Notes under the pieces: model-generated
Databases searched by the model: none
Told to the model about the DNA's origin: nothing
Seen by the model: the letters and a program-made list of their open reading frames with translations, nothing else
Source: an uncultured Poribacteria bacterium
GTDB taxonomy: Bacteria > Poribacteria > WGA-4E > WGA-3G
DNA length: 64,000 bases
NCBI GenBank assembly: GCA_951828515.1
Contig: OX639992.1
Coordinates: 2,210,217-2,274,216, forward strand
Direction: 5' to 3'
Translations under genes and position numbers: made by a program
Shown here: piece after piece, positions 43,915 through 53,500 of the stretch
How positions within the stretch are numbered: the first letter of the stretch is position 1
Layout: the number at the start of each line of letters is the position of its first letter

Positions 43915-45327
43915 TTACGGACTCGGAGGTTTTCTCCACTCTCCTTCAGTGACCTGATCTACAAGAATACGCGCCTTTTGACTCGCTCGAACCTGCTTCT
44001 CGATTTCAACGGGATCCCATTCTTCCAACAGTTGTGCTTTAAGCTCTTGGCAGATTGCTTGATACGTCTCATCATCGGCGAGATTCCGAAATTCATTCGG
44101 ATCTTCGGCAACATCGTAAAGTTCTGGCGCATCGCCGAGGCTATAGTTGAATTTGTATCGCCCTTTTCGTAGCATCGCCATCGGGCGTTCGACCCCGTGT
44201 GCGAGGTATTCGGAGAACGCGAAATCCTTCCAATCACTCGCGCCACCTTGTAGCAAAGGCAACAAACTATCTCCATCCAGTTGACTGAAGGATTGGGCAC
44301 CCGCAATATCAACAAGCGTTGCCGTTAAATCCACAAGCGACACGACTTCATCAATACGTTTGCCTGCAGACAATCGGTCAGGGAACATTATTTGCAGAGG
44401 CACACGAACGGATGCCTCATAGAAATTCGACTTCCGCCACATGCCGTGTTCACCGTTCATCTCACCGTGGTCGCTGGTATAGACAACAACCGTATTCTCC
44501 GACTGTCCGGTATCTTCAAGTGCCTTGAGTAAGTTGCCAATCTTTTCATCAAGATAGGTAATCAACCCATAATAGCCAGCGCGCCCGCGGCGGACGAGTT
44601 CTTCGGGGAAATCGACACAACCGAACATACGCCGCATCCGTTGGTAGACGGGATGTTGGTTCTCAAGGTGTCCCTCCGGAATGTTGGGGAGATCGATCTC
44701 GTCAAGCGGGTAAAGGTCCCAAAATCGTTGCGGCACGACGAGTGGGAAATGTGGTGCGATAAATGAAACGTTGAGTGCCCACGGCTGTTCATGTCGTGCT
44801 GGGTCTCGGAGATACGCCAAAGCCTCTGTTTCTGCGAGGTCGTCTACTTCAATTTCCTCTGTTGTTCCTGGACCGGCTTGTGCGAGACCTTGCCACGGGC
44901 GCGGTGCTGGTGGTGTACCGTTATCCCAATCTGTAAGTGCGTGCTGTCGTTCTGCGTGCAGATCCCGTGCGAGTTGGGAACGAAATCCGTGGAGTTGATC
45001 CATCCCCCCGAAATGCTGTTTTCCAGAAATCACAACATCGTAGCCTTCTGCCCGTAAGAGATGTGCCCATGTAACAGCATCCGGACGCAGCGGTGCCGCG
45101 TTGTCCCATGCACCAATGTGATGGATGTACCTACCCGTCATAAAGGACATCCGAGACGGCATGCAGAGCGGTGAATTGCAGTACGCATTGGTGAAGGTAA
45201 TACCGTCTTCAGCGAGTCTATCCATGTGTGGAGTCTGGACGAGAGGGTGTCCGTAGGGACCGCTGTACATGGGTGCGTGTTCGTCGGACATGATGACGAG
45301 GAGATTGGGATGTTGTCTGGACGGCAT
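43915..45327 (-). CDS. Sulfatase (formylglycine type)
   Basis: A 470-residue sulfatase. The motif C-M-P-S-R lies in SPLCMPSRMSFMTGRY (about residue 55). The start NLLVIMSDEHAPMYSGPYGH resembles choline-sulfatase-like enzymes, and YTSDHGEMNGEHGMW near residue 285 gives the second metal site. AGGAT lies before the ATG. No signal peptide. It is divergent from the third sulfatase at 45546. Confidence 0.94.
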   Translation of the reverse strand: MPSRQHPNLLVIMSDEHAPMYSGPYGHPLVQTPHMDRLAEDGITFTNAYCNSPLCMPSRMSFMTGRYIHHIGAWDNAAPLRPDAVTWAHLLRAEGYDVVISGKQHFGGMDQLHGFRSQLARDLHAERQHALTDWDNGTPPAPRPWQGLAQAGPGTTEEIEVDDLAETEALAYLRDPARHEQPWALNVSFIAPHFPLVVPQRFWDLYPLDEIDLPNIPEGHLENQHPVYQRMRRMFGCVDFPEELVRRGRAGYYGLITYLDEKIGNLLKALEDTGQSENTVVVYTSDHGEMNGEHGMWRKSNFYEASVRVPLQIMFPDRLSAGKRIDEVVSLVDLTATLVDIAGAQSFSQLDGDSLLPLLQGGASDWKDFAFSEYLAHGVERPMAMLRKGRYKFNYSLGDAPELYDVAEDPNEFRNLADDETYQAICQELKAQLLEEWDPVEIEKQVRASQKARILVDQVTEGEWRKPPSP

Positions 45328-45422
45328 GGTGATTTTATCCTAAGTATAGCCGGTTTCCTCTAAGATACCACCTTCTTCACATACCGTCAACGAAAAAAGA
45401 GATTGTGCCTCCTGCATTCCTC

Positions 45423-45451
45423 TTGAATTATCCCTTCCTACGTGCTATGCT
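45423..45451 (+). promoter_or_regulatory. Possible sigma-70 promoter of the third sulfatase
   Basis: TTGAAT, 17 bp, TATGCT, about 95 bp before the ATG at 45546. Confidence 0.45.
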
Positions 45452-45545
45452 GATTTTAGTAATAAATACAACATAATAGCGATCAGAGCACTTTGTTAAA
45501 CGAAAACTTCTTAACCGATAACCGATAACCAATTAAGGAAATAGT

Positions 45546-47057
45546 ATGCCTGAAACCAGACCTAATATTTTACTTATTACCAGCGACCAGCAGCATTGGA
45601 ACACTCTGGGCTGTCTCAACCCTGAAATCCAGACCCCTCACTTGGATACACTGGCACAGCAAGGTACCCTCTTCAATAGAGCCTACTGCCCAAACCCTAC
45701 CTGCACGCCGACGCGGGCATCTATTATCACTGGAAAATATCCGAGCCAACACGGTGCCTGGTCCCTCGGCACAAAACTTTCTGAAGATGAGCATACCGTC
45801 GGTGAAGACTTCACGGATGCGGGGTATCGGACTGCCCTCGTCGGAAAAGCACATTTTCAACCACTTCACGGAACAGAGGAATTTCCATCTTTGGAATCTT
45901 ATCCGATTCTCCAAGATTTGGACTTTTGGCGTAGCTTCAACGAACCGTTTTATGGGTTTGAACACGTTGAACTCGCACGCAATCACGCCGATGAAGCACA
46001 TGTCGGACAACACTATGCCATCTGGATGGAAGAGAACGGCTGCCCAAATTGGCGCGACTATTTCGCGCCGCCGACAGGGAACGCTCGCGGTCAATATCGT
46101 AAATGGCACATTCCTGAAGAATACCATTACGATACATGGATTGCGGAACGTACCAATGCACTCATGGAAAATTATCAACAGAACGGCGAAAACTTTTTTC
46201 TCTGGGCAAGTTTCTTCGATCCGCATCCGAAATATCTCGTTCCAGAGCCGTGGGATACGATGTACGACTCAAATGCGCTGACAGTGCCTTCCGTAACCGA
46301 GGGAGAACATGATAAGAATCCGCTGCACTTTCAACTCACACAACAAGAAAAGCCGGACTTCTCCGCTTGGCGCGAGAGTGGAAAGGGCGTACACGGCTTC
46401 AACTCGCATCTACGGGATCGGGATGAACTCGCCAAAGATATTGCTGTCTATTACGGCATGGTGAGCCTGATGGACAAGTATATCGGGAAAATCTTGGCGA
46501 AACTCAACGAATTAGGGCTGGCAGAGAACACGTTAGTCGTTTTCACATCCGACCACGGGCATTTTTACGGACAACATGGTCTTGTCGCAAAGGGGGCATT
46601 CCACTACGAAGATGTCATTCGGGTGCCTTTCATCGCGCGGTACCCCGGGGTTGTACCTGCAGGGAAACAATCGGAGGCGTTGCAGACGCTCGTAGATTTA
46701 GCACCCTCGTTCTTGAGTGCTGCGGATATCGAAGTTCCGCTATCAATGACAGGTGTAAATCAGATGCCAGTCTGGTCGGGACAAGAGGAACAGGCACGCG
46801 ACCATATCATCGTCGAAAATCACCATGAACCGACAACGGTACACGTCAAAACCTACGTTGACGATCGTTATAAAATTACCGTCTACTATAACAGAGATTA
46901 TGGCGAGTTATTTGATCTGCAAGCGGATCCTGGAGAAGTCAATAACCTATGGAATTCCGTCGAGCATGCCGAGTTAAAAGCAGATTTGGTGATGAAGTTG
47001 TTGTTCGCGGAGATGGGGAAAGAACCGTTGTGGATGCCGCGAACTTCCGGAGCATAA
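45546..47057 (+). CDS. Sulfatase (formylglycine type)
   Basis: A 503-residue sulfatase with AAGGAAA before its ATG. The formylglycine motif is C-T-P-T-R in NPTCTPTRASIITGKY (about residue 56). RPNILLITSDQQ at the start and FTSDHGHFYGQHGL near residue 337 carry the metal ligands. No signal peptide. It converges with the PhyH gene at 47065, only 7 bp apart. Confidence 0.94.
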   Translation: MPETRPNILLITSDQQHWNTLGCLNPEIQTPHLDTLAQQGTLFNRAYCPNPTCTPTRASIITGKYPSQHGAWSLGTKLSEDEHTVGEDFTDAGYRTALVGKAHFQPLHGTEEFPSLESYPILQDLDFWRSFNEPFYGFEHVELARNHADEAHVGQHYAIWMEENGCPNWRDYFAPPTGNARGQYRKWHIPEEYHYDTWIAERTNALMENYQQNGENFFLWASFFDPHPKYLVPEPWDTMYDSNALTVPSVTEGEHDKNPLHFQLTQQEKPDFSAWRESGKGVHGFNSHLRDRDELAKDIAVYYGMVSLMDKYIGKILAKLNELGLAENTLVVFTSDHGHFYGQHGLVAKGAFHYEDVIRVPFIARYPGVVPAGKQSEALQTLVDLAPSFLSAADIEVPLSMTGVNQMPVWSGQEEQARDHIIVENHHEPTTVHVKTYVDDRYKITVYYNRDYGELFDLQADPGEVNNLWNSVEHAELKADLVMKLLFAEMGKEPLWMPRTSGA

Positions 47058-47064
47058 CGGTAAA

Positions 47065-47883
47065 TCAATACCGCCGTTTCCAGTGCCAACTGTCGCTTCC
47101 TGAAATAAGCGGACGGATGTCTTCCGGCAATGTCTCAACAAACTCAGGACTGACCTCGTTGCCAGGCCATTCGCGCACCATCGGCGGTGTATAGCCGGAG
47201 ATGAGGATGACACGCTCTTTATCACTACGGATGGCAGTCGTGCTGTGGATCAACGCCTCGGCAAAAAGAAGGACGGAACCGGCTGATGCTTCGACTTGGT
47301 AGATGAGTTTGTCGTCAGAGAGTGCCGCTTCGATCATTTCTTTTGGATCCCACGTTAAACGATGGCTTCCCGGTATCACACACGTCCCACCATCGTCGGG
47401 ACCGACATCGGTGAGGTAGGCGAGCGTCTTCACGAAGATACAGTGAAACTTGTTCTGTTCCACATAGGTACCCCACCCGTGTTGCGTCCCACGATGAAAC
47501 CCAGTCGGGTTATAGCGGCGTTTATAGAGTTCGTCCACTTCTATCTCTGGATTCCGACTATTAATGATCGCTTCGGTTTCCTCAAGACGTACTGCGCCAC
47601 CTACCAGTTCCTCAACGAGAGGCACCAATTGCGGATGCGCGGCGTATTCTAACAACGCCGAATCATACGCGACAAGATTGCCGAAAAGCACATGATGTTC
47701 GCTTTTCCCTCGGGCATAGACGCGTGTGGCATCCAAATTTTCGTCGGCTTTCATCCTATAGAGCGCGCCCTTCATGCGCTCAATTTCATCGTCGTTCAGG
47801 ACGTTCTCCAACAACACAAAACCGTAGATGTCGAAGTGGAGACGTTGTGCCGGTGTTAGACTGATCGTTTCACTTTTCTGCAT
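47065..47883 (-). CDS. PhyH-like Fe/2-oxoglutarate enzyme with HxG in place of HxD
   Basis: The start at 47883 (MQKSETISLTPAQR) has GGAGG close by. About 272 residues. R-L-H-F-D-I-Y-G-F-V-L-L-E-N-V-L near residue 15 and the C-V-I-P-G-S-H-R segment (about 185) mark a PhyH fold. The metal motif region reads G-F-H-R-G-T, so the Asp of HxD appears to be Gly; the distal His in ALIHSTTA is present. Iron halogenases of this superfamily also have Gly or Ala here, but a shifted acidic ligand or a non-catalytic protein is equally possible. Confidence 0.8.
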   Translation of the reverse strand: MQKSETISLTPAQRLHFDIYGFVLLENVLNDDEIERMKGALYRMKADENLDATRVYARGKSEHHVLFGNLVAYDSALLEYAAHPQLVPLVEELVGGAVRLEETEAIINSRNPEIEVDELYKRRYNPTGFHRGTQHGWGTYVEQNKFHCIFVKTLAYLTDVGPDDGGTCVIPGSHRLTWDPKEMIEAALSDDKLIYQVEASAGSVLLFAEALIHSTTAIRSDKERVILISGYTPPMVREWPGNEVSPEFVETLPEDIRPLISGSDSWHWKRRY

Positions 47884-47963
47884 TTCTTCCTCCAAGACCA
47901 AGAGGTATCCCTTAACCTCGCGCAAACTAACAGTTTACGCTAAAAATATCGAACTTACGTTTT

Positions 47964-48713
47964 TTAGAATGCCTGCTTGACATGTCCCCAGAGTGTCGTG
48001 AGTTTTCCATTCGGATCAACGGCAAGGTCGAGTGGATCTGCCCCTTCATAGATGAGTAAATCATCAACATAACCGGGGGCAGTTATTCCCCACGTATAGA
48101 AAGCGACCCACTTGGCAACGGGACCGAGTGCAGCATTCCGAAAAGGAAGCCCCTTTTCCGGCTTGGCACCCAAGGCATCGTTTCTATCGTCTCCCACGTA
48201 GAAATCGAATTCGCTTTTACCGACATCAGCGATAACGCGAACGTATTTCCATGTATCGGTTTCAAAGTCGCCAATAAGTTGCCACGCCGCGCCATCGTAA
48301 AGCCGGACAATGCCAGCGTCCCAGTTGATGTAGGTGCACCCGGTGTTTTCGCCAATGCCATCAGCAGTAGCGACTTTGAGATTGAAAGACCTACCACCGC
48401 TTTCAATATAAACCCAAAATTCGACCGAAATAATAGGATTTTCGGTTTCTATCGGCACACCGAGTCCATCTCCGTCTCCACCGCCCAAAATAGCGAGTGC
48501 TTTTTTATCGGTTTTGACGGTGTCCTTAGTAACTTCAAAGTCACCACCTATCTCTTCCCAGTCCGGAGGTGGATCACCAACGGCGAACTCCTCAAACCCA
48601 GTCTGCATATACACCTCTTGAGCGATTGCGGTTCTCACAATAGCGAAGCTCAAAACAATGACGAAAGCCAATAAGATGCATTGGCAAAAAGTAATCCACT
48701 TTTCTTGGACCAT
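47964..48713 (-). CDS. Secreted jelly-roll (LamG-like) protein with C-terminal tail
   Basis: A 249-residue protein, GGAGG before its ATG. A signal peptide (about 1-32, ending A-I-A-Q) precedes one beta-sandwich domain: M-Q-T-G-F-E-E-F-x-x-G-D-P-P-P-D-W, ISVEFWVYIES and F-D-F-Y-V-G-D typical of LamG/DUF1080-like folds. The last residues, LAVDPNGKLTTLWGHVK, match the tail of the TolB-like (6159) and LamG (62171) proteins. It may bind glycans outside the cell. It lies between two PhyH genes on the same strand. Confidence 0.85.
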   Translation of the reverse strand: MVQEKWITFCQCILLAFVIVLSFAIVRTAIAQEVYMQTGFEEFAVGDPPPDWEEIGGDFEVTKDTVKTDKKALAILGGGDGDGLGVPIETENPIISVEFWVYIESGGRSFNLKVATADGIGENTGCTYINWDAGIVRLYDGAAWQLIGDFETDTWKYVRVIADVGKSEFDFYVGDDRNDALGAKPEKGLPFRNAALGPVAKWVAFYTWGITAPGYVDDLLIYEGADPLDLAVDPNGKLTTLWGHVKQAF

Positions 48714-48738
48714 TTCCTATTCCTCCATTAAGTCTTCA

Positions 48739-49521
48739 TCACGGCATCCAGAGATTCCACTCCCCCTTTTTCTCCCATTTGCGACATGTGAGGCATAAGC
48801 ACATAGATCGGATTGCGAAGCGCGGGGCAGAACCGACATTCATTGCGCCACAATGTGGCAATAAGTGGTGGAAAAACAAGACATCTCCCTGTTTGGCAAC
48901 AACTTCCATCGGTTCACCTAAATCCATCTTTGGAAATAGCGCGCCAACATCGCGAACATGGTTTGAAAATTCTGGGTTCTTCTTACGGAATTCTCGAATC
49001 CGTTGTGGACCTTCGGGCCATATCACAGTCGCTCCGCCGTGTGAATTCGCATCGGTAAGATAAGTTAAACTGGTTACTCGGAATGTCCCAGGATCCAGCC
49101 GTAAATCCCGAAAGCCGCCATCCAAGTGAGGGGACGGACATTTCCACTCGGAACCCGAAATAGGAAATTGATTGAGTGCCCAGACACCATCCGGATGTTG
49201 ACTCTTACAATGTGGAATCTCTGGATATCCGGAGGCGAGTTGCTTAATGATAGCGAGATACTCAGGTGTAAAACACGCTAAGACATCCAGATGGGTAACA
49301 CCGTAAAGTTCAACGCGCCGTCCGTCTGCCATTTTCTCCATATAAAAACCGGAGAGCGGCGGACGTTTGAAATGTCCCCATGAATCTGGATTCTCCGCCT
49401 CCATGCCCATCATCTTCCACATCGCTGCCTCCGCTTTTGTGGCAGTCTCTTGCGGAATCAATCCGGAAAGCAGTAAATGGCCCTCTTCTTCAAATTGTGA
49501 TAATTGCTGTTTTGAAAGCAT
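48739..49521 (-). CDS. Phytanoyl-CoA dioxygenase family protein
   Basis: A 260-residue oxygenase. The HxD pair is in SPHLDGGF (about residue 131), the distal His in LLPHCGAMN (about 224), followed by R-F-A-I-R-S. Q-F-E-E-E-G-H-L-L-L-S-G-L-I at the start is typical. No clear Shine-Dalgarno is seen before the ATG, which lies next to repeat DNA. It is 25 bp upstream of the jelly-roll gene, probably one transcript. Confidence 0.9.
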   Translation of the reverse strand: MLSKQQLSQFEEEGHLLLSGLIPQETATKAEAAMWKMMGMEAENPDSWGHFKRPPLSGFYMEKMADGRRVELYGVTHLDVLACFTPEYLAIIKQLASGYPEIPHCKSQHPDGVWALNQFPISGSEWKCPSPHLDGGFRDLRLDPGTFRVTSLTYLTDANSHGGATVIWPEGPQRIREFRKKNPEFSNHVRDVGALFPKMDLGEPMEVVAKQGDVLFFHHLLPHCGAMNVGSAPRFAIRSMCLCLTCRKWEKKGEWNLWMP

Positions 49522-49524
49522 TTT

Positions 49525-49645
49525 TTTAATCGTTATCAGTTTTCAGTTGTCGGTCGTCGGTTAAGAGGTGTTTTTGCTTGAGTGTTTCCCCTCGTTTAGC
49601 AAAATCCTCTTGTCCCTGATAACCGATAACCGATAACTAACAACC
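49525..49645. repeat. Composite repeat tract between ppk2 and the PhyH gene
   Basis: CAGTTTTCAGTTGTCGGTCG, then GGTGTTTTTGCTTGAGTG and tandem CCGATAACCGATAACC words. Almost the whole gap is repeat DNA. Confidence 0.65.
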
Positions 49646-49650
49646 ACTCC

Positions 49651-50463
49651 TCAGTCACCTATCGTGAATTGGGTAATATCAACAGAAGGTTCAGGATACC
49701 GCATGTCCAGCTTCCTGAGCGTCTCAACGATACACTCCGTGATAACGAGGTTCCGATACCACTTCTTATTCGCGGGGATTACATGCCAAGGTGCCCAATC
49801 GGTACTACACTTTTGGAGCATCACTTCGTACGCTTGCATATAATCATCCCAGTAGGCGCGTTCACGAACATCAGATTCCATGACTTTCCAATGTTTTGTC
49901 GGATCGCTAATCCGAGATTCAAGACGCGCTTTCTGTTCATCTTTTGAAATGTGAAGGAAAAATTTCAGGACGATCGTCCCACTTTCAACGAGCATCTTCT
50001 CAAAATCGTTAATCTGCTGATAGCGCTGCGACCAAACCTCCTCTGGCACTAAATTATGCACTCGAACAACGAGGACATCTTCATAATGCGAACGGTTAAA
50101 TATACCGATTTTCCCTTTCGATGGAACGGCTCTATGTGCACGCCACAAGAAATCACGGGAAAGTTCATCCGTAGAAGGGACTTTAAAACTAACAACGTCG
50201 CATCCTTGGACGTTGATACCCGCCATTACCCTCCGAATAGTGCCATCTTTACCACATGTATCCATGCCTTGCAGAATGATGAGAAGTGCCTGCTGATTCC
50301 CAGCATAAAGCAATTCCTGAAGTTTCAGGAGTTGCTTATGGAGTTTTTTCAACCTCCGTTTTGTCTGACCTTTTTTTTCGTAATCCCCCGTGAAATCGGG
50401 GGCGTAATCGTTCAGACTGACGAGCTCACCGGGTTTAATGATATTATTCATTTCAAGTTCCAT
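49651..50463 (-). CDS. ppk2: Polyphosphate kinase 2 family protein
   Basis: A 270-residue PPK2, which uses polyphosphate to phosphorylate nucleotides. Walker A is QGMDTCGKDGT (about residue 66), Walker B is GIFNRSHYEDVL (about 119), and the lid arginines lie in ARLESRISDPTKHWK (about 190). W-A-P-W-x-V-I-P-A-N-x-K-W-Y-R-N is conserved near residue 225. One-domain length fits. The start could also be the internal ATG at 50451. Confidence 0.94.
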   Translation of the reverse strand: MELEMNNIIKPGELVSLNDYAPDFTGDYEKKGQTKRRLKKLHKQLLKLQELLYAGNQQALLIILQGMDTCGKDGTIRRVMAGINVQGCDVVSFKVPSTDELSRDFLWRAHRAVPSKGKIGIFNRSHYEDVLVVRVHNLVPEEVWSQRYQQINDFEKMLVESGTIVLKFFLHISKDEQKARLESRISDPTKHWKVMESDVRERAYWDDYMQAYEVMLQKCSTDWAPWHVIPANKKWYRNLVITECIVETLRKLDMRYPEPSVDITQFTIGD

Positions 50464-50566
50464 TCTTTAATAGTTGTTAGCTACAAGAGGATTTTGTTAA
50501 ACGAAAACCTCTTCGCTGAAAACCGACGACCAAAAGGGTTGCGTAGCAATCCGAACCGAAAACCAA

Positions 50567-53500
50567 TTATTGTGACAAAGACTCGTAGTAATCATCAACA
50601 AGTCTACGGTATTCAGGCGGAACGTCCTCCTTTGTAACCTGAGCGAGCCGTTTTTTCTCCTGAAGTGTGTTAAGCCGCTCTTCGAGTGCGGTTTCCAACT
50701 CACCAAGGTCCCTAATAACGAATTCGTAGTTCGGAAATGGATTCGAGCGATTTCCGGGTCGATAGTCCATTGTATCAAGCATACCGAGCCAAAGTCTATC
50801 AATCTCCGTATCTGACTCCCTACCCCCTACACGGGAACCCTCCTGATTTGTGGGTTCATCGGGATTTCCAGGTTGGTTCCCACTCTGCCTTTGCCTCACC
50901 TCTTGTGCGCGTCGCATCTGTTCTTGGACCTGCTGCTGTTGCTGCGCGAGTTGTTCCCGCCGCCGCTGCTGTTCCTCCGTCTGCTCCTGACCTTCCATCG
51001 CTTGAAGTTCACGCTGGATGTCCTCCATCCGTTCCCGAGCCTGTTGGAGTTGTTCAAGCGCGGCTTCAAGTTGTTCCTCTTCAGTATTCGCCATATTCGC
51101 TTGCGCCTGCTGCAGATCCCCTTGTGTCTGTTCTAATGTATCTAAAACTTCCTGCTGATTCTGGTCAGCGGCTCGGAAACTGCGCCATTGCAAGGCACGT
51201 TGTGCAGTCGCCATATCTCCGGTAGTTTGTTCTTCAGCGAGACGTCTTGTCGCATCTCCCACATTTTGGGCTGCCTCCGGATTGTCTGGAGTGAGTTGCT
51301 CCTGGACGTTTCTCAGTGTGCGCTCAAGTGATTCCAAATTGCGTTGAAGTTCGCGCTGCTGATTGGCAAGTTCAGATGCCCTTTGTAAATCTTCAGGACG
51401 CATTTCTGATTGCTGAGAACGACCTCTGAGTTCCTGTGTCTGCTGCTGAACATCAGATTGTGCCTCTGTCAACTGCTGAAGTTGTTGAGAGGCTCTATCA
51501 AGCGCAGCATCCGTGTATTCCGCGGCGACCTTTTCCAACTGCTCAATGGCTTCCCCAAGTCTCTCTTCCGCCTTTTGCCCCTTAGCGGCACTCAACTGCG
51601 GTTCCTCCTGTTGCATGCCCTGCGCGGCTTCCTCCATCTGTTCACCCGCCTGTTGCATCGCTTGTCCAGCTTGGTTTAGGCGTTGTCCTTGGGTGCCTTG
51701 TCCGCTCTGTTGCATGGCATCGAGCTGCTGTGCCATCTGTTGCGCTTGTTGTGACAACTGTCCCTGTTGTTGGCTGTTCTGCTGCATCTCACTCGGCGAG
51801 GGCTGGTTTTCACGCCCCAACTGTTGGCTCTGTTCACTCAGTTGCTGCTGTTCCCCTAACATCTGACGCGCCTGATCCAACATCTCCTGGGTCTGTTCCT
51901 GCATTTCCGTGTCAAGCTCGTTCTGCTGATTCTCAAGTTCGCTTTGCAATTCCTCCATTTCAAGTTCAAGCTCCTCAGCGAGTTGCGGATTACTATCCCG
52001 CATCTGCATGAGCACCTTGGGGATCTCGAGACTGACCTTTATGAGTAGCTCAAGTGCCTCCTGTTCCGGTGGAATCGCTTCGTCAGGACGGACAGCGTTC
52101 AAACTATCACTCGCTTCCCCCATTCTATCTATCGCATCTTCCAAGTTCATTAAGATTTCAGGCGAAACGCCCGATTGCATTTGCATCGCTGCACTAAATT
52201 CATCTACAACTCGTTGCGTTTTATCCTTTAATTCGGTTTGTTTTTCACCTGTTTTCCTAACGGCAGCCTGATATTTGTCAGTAACTGTTACAACTTTCGC
52301 ACTAATGTGATTCCATGTCTCTCGGATAATCTCCTTCTGTGAGCTAATCACATCAGAAAGTGGATTGGGTTCAGCCTGCCCGGGTTCCCCTTCTCCTTCT
52401 CCTTCGTGGAAATTCTCATTAAAGGGACGGATTTCAATGAAGTAAATGTCGCTATTGGCTTCGCCGGGACCGGTGCGTATATTGTTGTCAATAGCGTGCG
52501 CGTAATAAGAGATAACATCCCCGGCTTCAACGTCGAATTCCTCGAGATAGAAAGTATAGGTGCCGTCTGCATATTGGCTTTCGGATTTCGGATTTCGGAA
52601 ACCATCAGGTAAGAGGTTTTCGTTGCTGACCGCTGACCGCTGACTGCTGATCGCTTCTTTCGAGGATTCCATCACGAGTTCCTGTAATGCATCGGATCCG
52701 ATGCGATACATGAGTTTTAATTCTGCAACACCGTAGTCATCTGTCGCTTCAGCGATGATTTCCACCTCATCTAACTTTGTAGCTTTCACATCTCGACCGG
52801 GTTCTTTGATAACGACTTCTGGAACAGCGTCTGGAATGGCTCTGATTGTGTATTCGATCGGTATCTCGTTGTTGAATCCATCAATACACAGCAGCTGAAT
52901 GGCATAACTTCCGTTCTCAACAACATCTATAGTGGTCGTAAGCGTGTTTCCACCAGAGATAACCATTTCGGATGAAACAGGTTCTGAAGTCGTGTGCGAT
53001 TTCTCAACAGTGGAAACCTGTAAGTCGCCCACTACATCAGCTTGATGGGAGAACGTTGCAGTTTGAATCGCTTTATTCGTCGTAAGCCTAATTTCTGCTT
53101 GCGTGCCAACAACAGCATGAATATCCCCTGTTCCTGTTTGCACAACAGGTTTAAGATCCGTATAGTCAGGATAAGTGTAAGCGACGGAAATTTCAGTCAC
53201 CTTTGGCATTTCAAAGACTTCAACAGTGTAGCGTTCTGAAGTCGCTTCGTTTGCAACGACATAGTATTCCATATCGGCATCAATGTTGAAAATCTCATAG
53301 GCAAACCCGCGTTTATCATTCGGGTTTTGTAACATGCCAATCATAGTTTGGGATTGTTGTTCATCTTCCTTGGTTTCGGATGTGGAGGGTTGCTGCGCGC
53401 TAACATCTCTATACGTCAAAACAACCTTTTCAGCAGACTTACCCGTGACAGTCACATGAATCGGCAGACTCTTGCCGCGGAGGATACGCGCATTTCCCGG

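Noticed and set aside
50737-52271. Cys/Leu-rich plus-strand frames
   Set aside because: Antisense of the Gln-rich coiled coil of the DUF4175-like gene; composition follows from CAG/CAA codons.
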